Shown piece by piece: positions 61,842-64,000 of a DNA stretch of 64,000 nt. The notes below the pieces were generated by a model. The model did not search any database. It saw only the letters and a program-made list of their open reading frames with translations, and had not been told where the DNA came from. The stretch lies in assembly GCA_963806685.1 (NCBI GenBank), contig CAWDZB010000007.1, positions 94,784 through 158,783 on the forward strand, read 5' to 3'. Source of the DNA: DDH964 sp963806685 (GTDB lineage Bacteria > Desulfobacterota > Desulfuromonadia > Desulfuromonadales > DDH964). How positions within the stretch are numbered: position 1 is the first letter of the stretch; each line of letters begins with the position of its first letter. Made by a program: the position numbers and the translations under genes.

Positions 61842-62660
61842 TCAGGGGCGAGTTGCGAGGGTGAAGGATACCGGCAGCAGCGCCACGCAGGGGAACGGCA
61901 GGCCGCCGCGGGAAGCCGGGGCGAACCGTGCCCGGCGCACAGCATCCAGGGCGGAGGCGTCGAAGCCGTAGCCGGCCGATTCGACTACCGTGGCGGACTG
62001 CAGATGTCCGCTGCTGTCGATTTCCAGGCGCAGCAGGACTTCACCTTCCCGGCGCAGTCGCAGGGCCCGTGGCGGGTAGACCGGCTGCTCAAGCTGCAGG
62101 ATCCGCGGCCCGTTGGCGCTGCCGAAGTCGGCCGCCAGCGGCGCCTCCCCGGGGATGGCGCCGGCGCTCCCTGCAGGGGGGGGCGGCGGTCCGGCCGCCT
62201 CGACGGCGACGGCCGTCGACTCCTGGGCTCGACCCGCTGGGGAGGCAGCATCCGGGACCGGGGAAGCAACGGCGGCCGGCAACTCTTCGACTGCAGGGGA
62301 AGGCGGTTGCTGCGCCAGTGGCGCCGGGGCCGGGCGTAGGGGCGTTTTTTCTACCAGCTTCCGCCTCGGCTTGGGCTCGGGTTTAAGCTTCGGCAACGGC
62401 TTCGGCATCACTTCCCGACGCCGGGTGGCCGCGTGTTTTGCAGGGTGTCTGGGCGTCGTAACGGGTCGCTGCGGCGGTTGCCGCTGGCTCATTGGCCCGG
62501 CAGCCGCCGGTCCGGGAAGCAGGCTCACCACCACCGGTCCCTGGCCAGAGCGGCTGCCGGAAGTCAGATCCAGGTGGAGACCGAAGAATGCGGCATGGGC
62601 CAGGGCGGAGGCGACCAGAAAGCCGCCCAGCGGCCAGCGCAGCGCCCCCATCCCCCTCAT
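61842..62660 (-). CDS. TonB-family energy transducer
   Basis: 272 residues from ATG62660 (ATG62651 is also possible). One N-terminal membrane anchor (LGGFLVASALAHAAFFGLHL), a long Pro/Lys/Arg/Glu stalk (MPKPLPKLKPEPKPRRKLVE), then a C-terminal TonB domain (PVYPPRALRLRREGEVLLRL, ESAGYGFDASALDAVRRARF). Passes proton-motive-force energy from ExbB/ExbD to outer-membrane receptors. No ExbB/ExbD gene is adjacent. It lies between a small Cys protein and the molybdenum-cofactor genes; a link to molybdate or pterin uptake is speculative. Confidence 0.85.
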   Translation of the reverse strand: MRGMGALRWPLGGFLVASALAHAAFFGLHLDLTSGSRSGQGPVVVSLLPGPAAAGPMSQRQPPQRPVTTPRHPAKHAATRRREVMPKPLPKLKPEPKPRRKLVEKTPLRPAPAPLAQQPPSPAVEELPAAVASPVPDAASPAGRAQESTAVAVEAAGPPPPPAGSAGAIPGEAPLAADFGSANGPRILQLEQPVYPPRALRLRREGEVLLRLEIDSSGHLQSATVVESAGYGFDASALDAVRRARFAPASRGGLPFPCVALLPVSFTLATRP

Positions 62661-62676
62661 GCCAGGGTGCCCGCCA

Positions 62677-62877
62677 TCAGCCCGGACCGGCGAGGCAGGC
62701 GATGCCGTCCACCGCCCAGCGGCGGTAGCGGCAGTTGTAGCAGGAGACGGCCTTATCGGCAACCTGTTCCTCCTCGACATCGGGACGGAAAGTGGCGCAG
62801 ACGGCCGCCAGGCGGGCAGCCAACTCCCATTCCTCCTCGCCGAGCAGGCGTTGCCGGGGGGCAGTGCAAGCGGTCAT
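62677..62877 (-). CDS. small Cys-containing protein
   Basis: 66 residues, ATG62877 with AAGGAG. The N-terminal half is helical (GEEEWELAARLAAVCATFRPD); the C-terminal end has SCYNCRYRRWAVDGIACLAG, a CxxC plus a third Cys that could form a small metal site. It is 16 bases upstream of the TonB-like gene and shares its strand. Function unknown; too short to assign a family by eye. Confidence 0.6.
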   Translation of the reverse strand: MTACTAPRQRLLGEEEWELAARLAAVCATFRPDVEEEQVADKAVSCYNCRYRRWAVDGIACLAGPG

Positions 62878-63033
62878 TGACGAACTCCTTTCAAGCTGAA
62901 GCCGATTCTCTTTACAAATGGGTGAAAAGGGTAACTCCCGGGAAGAATCCCGCCCCTACCGCCGCAGCGATCAGTAACAGATACATCTTCTCACGCCGAA
63001 AGGGATGAAGAAAACCTCCCCGCTTAGCCAGCC

Positions 63034-63067
63034 GCCTTGGTGTCCTTGGTGCTCTTCGTGGTGAGAA
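63034..63067 (+). repeat. dispersed CTTCGTG-type small repeat, copy 4
   Basis: CCTTGGTGTCCTTGGTGCTC followed by TTCGTGGTGAGAACC. It sits in the 242-base gap between the TiaS-like gene and the small Cys protein, which otherwise holds no gene. Confidence 0.6.
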
Positions 63068-63119
63068 CCTTACCTCGTTTGAAAACGCACATCTCGGCGG
63101 CCAGCACTGAGCCCAAGGC

Positions 63120-63861
63120 TCAAAAGTGCTTGAGCTTCTGCCGCGAACAGGTCCGCCAGGGGACGGCCGGATCGCCGGTCTTCTCGAGGAGCAGCACCGA
63201 TTTCCCCTCCAGCAGAACGGTCTTGACCTTTTCCCCCAGCTCCACCTGCTCGGCGTCCTCCGGCAGGGGGCCGTCGGCGCTCCAGACCGCCTCGACCAGC
63301 GGCGCGCTTCTGAGTTCCGCGACGCTGCGCCGCGCTCCCGCCGGGCCGAGGGAGAGACGGCCCTTGAGCCGACCGTCGTTGCCGCCCAGGCGCAGGCCGA
63401 CCCCGGCAGACCGCCCCGACCACCCCCTGGCCGCTGCCGCCGTGCTCGGAAAGGTGGATGCCGAGCTCGCCGGCCAGGGCGTAGGCCGCCGCCTTGTCCA
63501 GCACCTGCTCCTTGGCCGCACGGCCGAAGGCAACCAGCGGCGCCGGATCGCCCAGTTGCGGCGATGCGGCCACGCACAGCCCGGGGTCGGAGCCGGGGGC
63601 GGACTCCCGCTCCAGGAAACGGCCGGCGTGGTCGATGAAACACGGCAGCAGCGATGCCTCCCTGAGGGTCGCGGCGAAGCACATCGAACTGTTGTGCGAG
63701 GTATAGGGGATGTCGGGGTGGACCAGCAGCTGGTGGCGGGTGACGAAACGGCTCTCCCCCCAACCCAGCTCCTCCAGCTGGCTCGCCAGCAGCGAGGCGA
63801 GTTCGCCGGTGCCGCGGCTCTCCAGGTTGTCGGTATCGTCGATGCAGACCAGGATATTCAT
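63120..63861 (-). CDS. TiaS-like (tRNA-Ile2 agmatinylcytidine synthetase-like) protein, one apparent frame break
   Basis: About 247 residues if repaired. ATG63861 (AGGAACC upstream) overlaps the stop of the upstream gene. The N-terminus MNILVCIDDTDNLESRGTGE contains the DDTD motif of the TiaS catalytic domain, followed by HPDIPYTSHNSSMCFAAT. Near 63408 one surplus base (after GQGVVGAV) shifts the frame; the continuation GVGLRLGGNDGRLKGRLSLG lies in the other frame and reaches a stop at 63120. TiaS proper is archaeal and attaches agmatine to tRNA-Ile2; the present protein is shorter (no visible OB or zinc-ribbon domains), so only a fold-level relation is claimed. Real function unknown. Confidence 0.6.
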
Positions 63862-64000
63862 GATGGTTCCTTTCCGGTAGCGAAATGGATGACGCCGTAG
63901 GCGCGCAGGCGGCGCAGCACCGGCGGCACCCCCAGGGCGCCGACGGCGCCGAAGAGCATGGCGGCGGCGGCCTCGAGGAGCGAGTGGCGCCAGACCAGCG
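63858..64000 (-). CDS. C-terminal end of an unidentified, possibly membrane protein (cut by window edge)
   Basis: The last 46 residues of a minus-strand gene entering from the right edge: a helical stretch LLEAAAAMLFGAVGALGVPP followed by a basic VLRRLRAYGVIHFATGKEPS. The stop overlaps the ATG of the TiaS-like gene (ATGA), so the two are co-transcribed. Too little is visible to name it. Confidence 0.6.
   Translation of the reverse strand, partial: LVWRHSLLEAAAAMLFGAVGALGVPPVLRRLRAYGVIHFATGKEPS

Overview
The window (64 kb, GC-rich, almost all genes on the minus strand) looks like the chromosome of a Desulfuromonadales/Geobacter-like deltaproteobacterium. The basis is gene content and order: carD-ispD-ispF-glnS, hemW-hrcA-grpE-dnaK-dnaJ with a CIRCE operator, an NhaD antiporter, several chemosensory genes, envelope TPR/ExbBD genes, and GEMM-type (cyclic-di-GMP-I) riboswitches. 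No rRNA, tRNA, CRISPR array, insertion sequence or prophage was seen.

Layout. 1-459: broken acyl-CoA dehydrogenase fragment. 460-1398: AT-richer stretch without a convincing gene. 1.4-3.5 kb (+): Ig-like repeat lipoprotein, sharing a bidirectional terminator with uvrB. 3.6-7.2 kb: uvrB and cysS, separated by two oppositely oriented copies of a small dispersed repeat. 7.4-14.9 kb: chemosensory operon cheR-cheW-mcp-cheA(REC)-cheB. 14.9-18.5 kb: carD, ispD, ispF, glnS. Seven apparent frame breaks fall within about 4.7 kb (13.0-17.8 kb), three of the affected genes being normally essential, which points to local sequence error. 18.6-26.7 kb: a TPR/periplasmic-binding-fold protein and the heat-shock operon under CIRCE. 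26.7-33.4 kb: nhaD, a nitrilase-family amidase, a small membrane protein, a CDF transporter, trxB and comM.

33.4-60.0 kb is the most interesting part. It is one continuous minus-strand block that reads, in transcription order: a riboswitch, a 2,805-residue DUF11/SdrD-type surface protein, a 1,700-residue outer-membrane barrel carrying three OmpA-like domains, a small periplasmic protein, three large TPR proteins (two with lipoprotein signals), a small exported protein, an ExbB/TolQ-like subunit, two ExbD/TolR-like subunits, a coiled-coil TonB/AgmX-like protein and a polytopic membrane protein. Just upstream is a Pal-like OmpA lipoprotein preceded by two tandem copies of the same riboswitch. 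All three riboswitches have an intrinsic terminator whose 5' arm is complementary to the aptamer's closing strand, so the visible pairing predicts that ligand turns transcription off. I infer a second-messenger-controlled, proton-motive-force-powered trans-envelope machine with a giant surface protein, distantly reminiscent of the Myxococcus Agl/Glt gliding machinery; its function is unknown.

60.3-64 kb: molybdenum-cofactor genes (mogA, moaC, mobB), a TonB-like protein, a small Cys protein, a TiaS-like protein (one frame break) and the C-terminal end of an unidentified gene.
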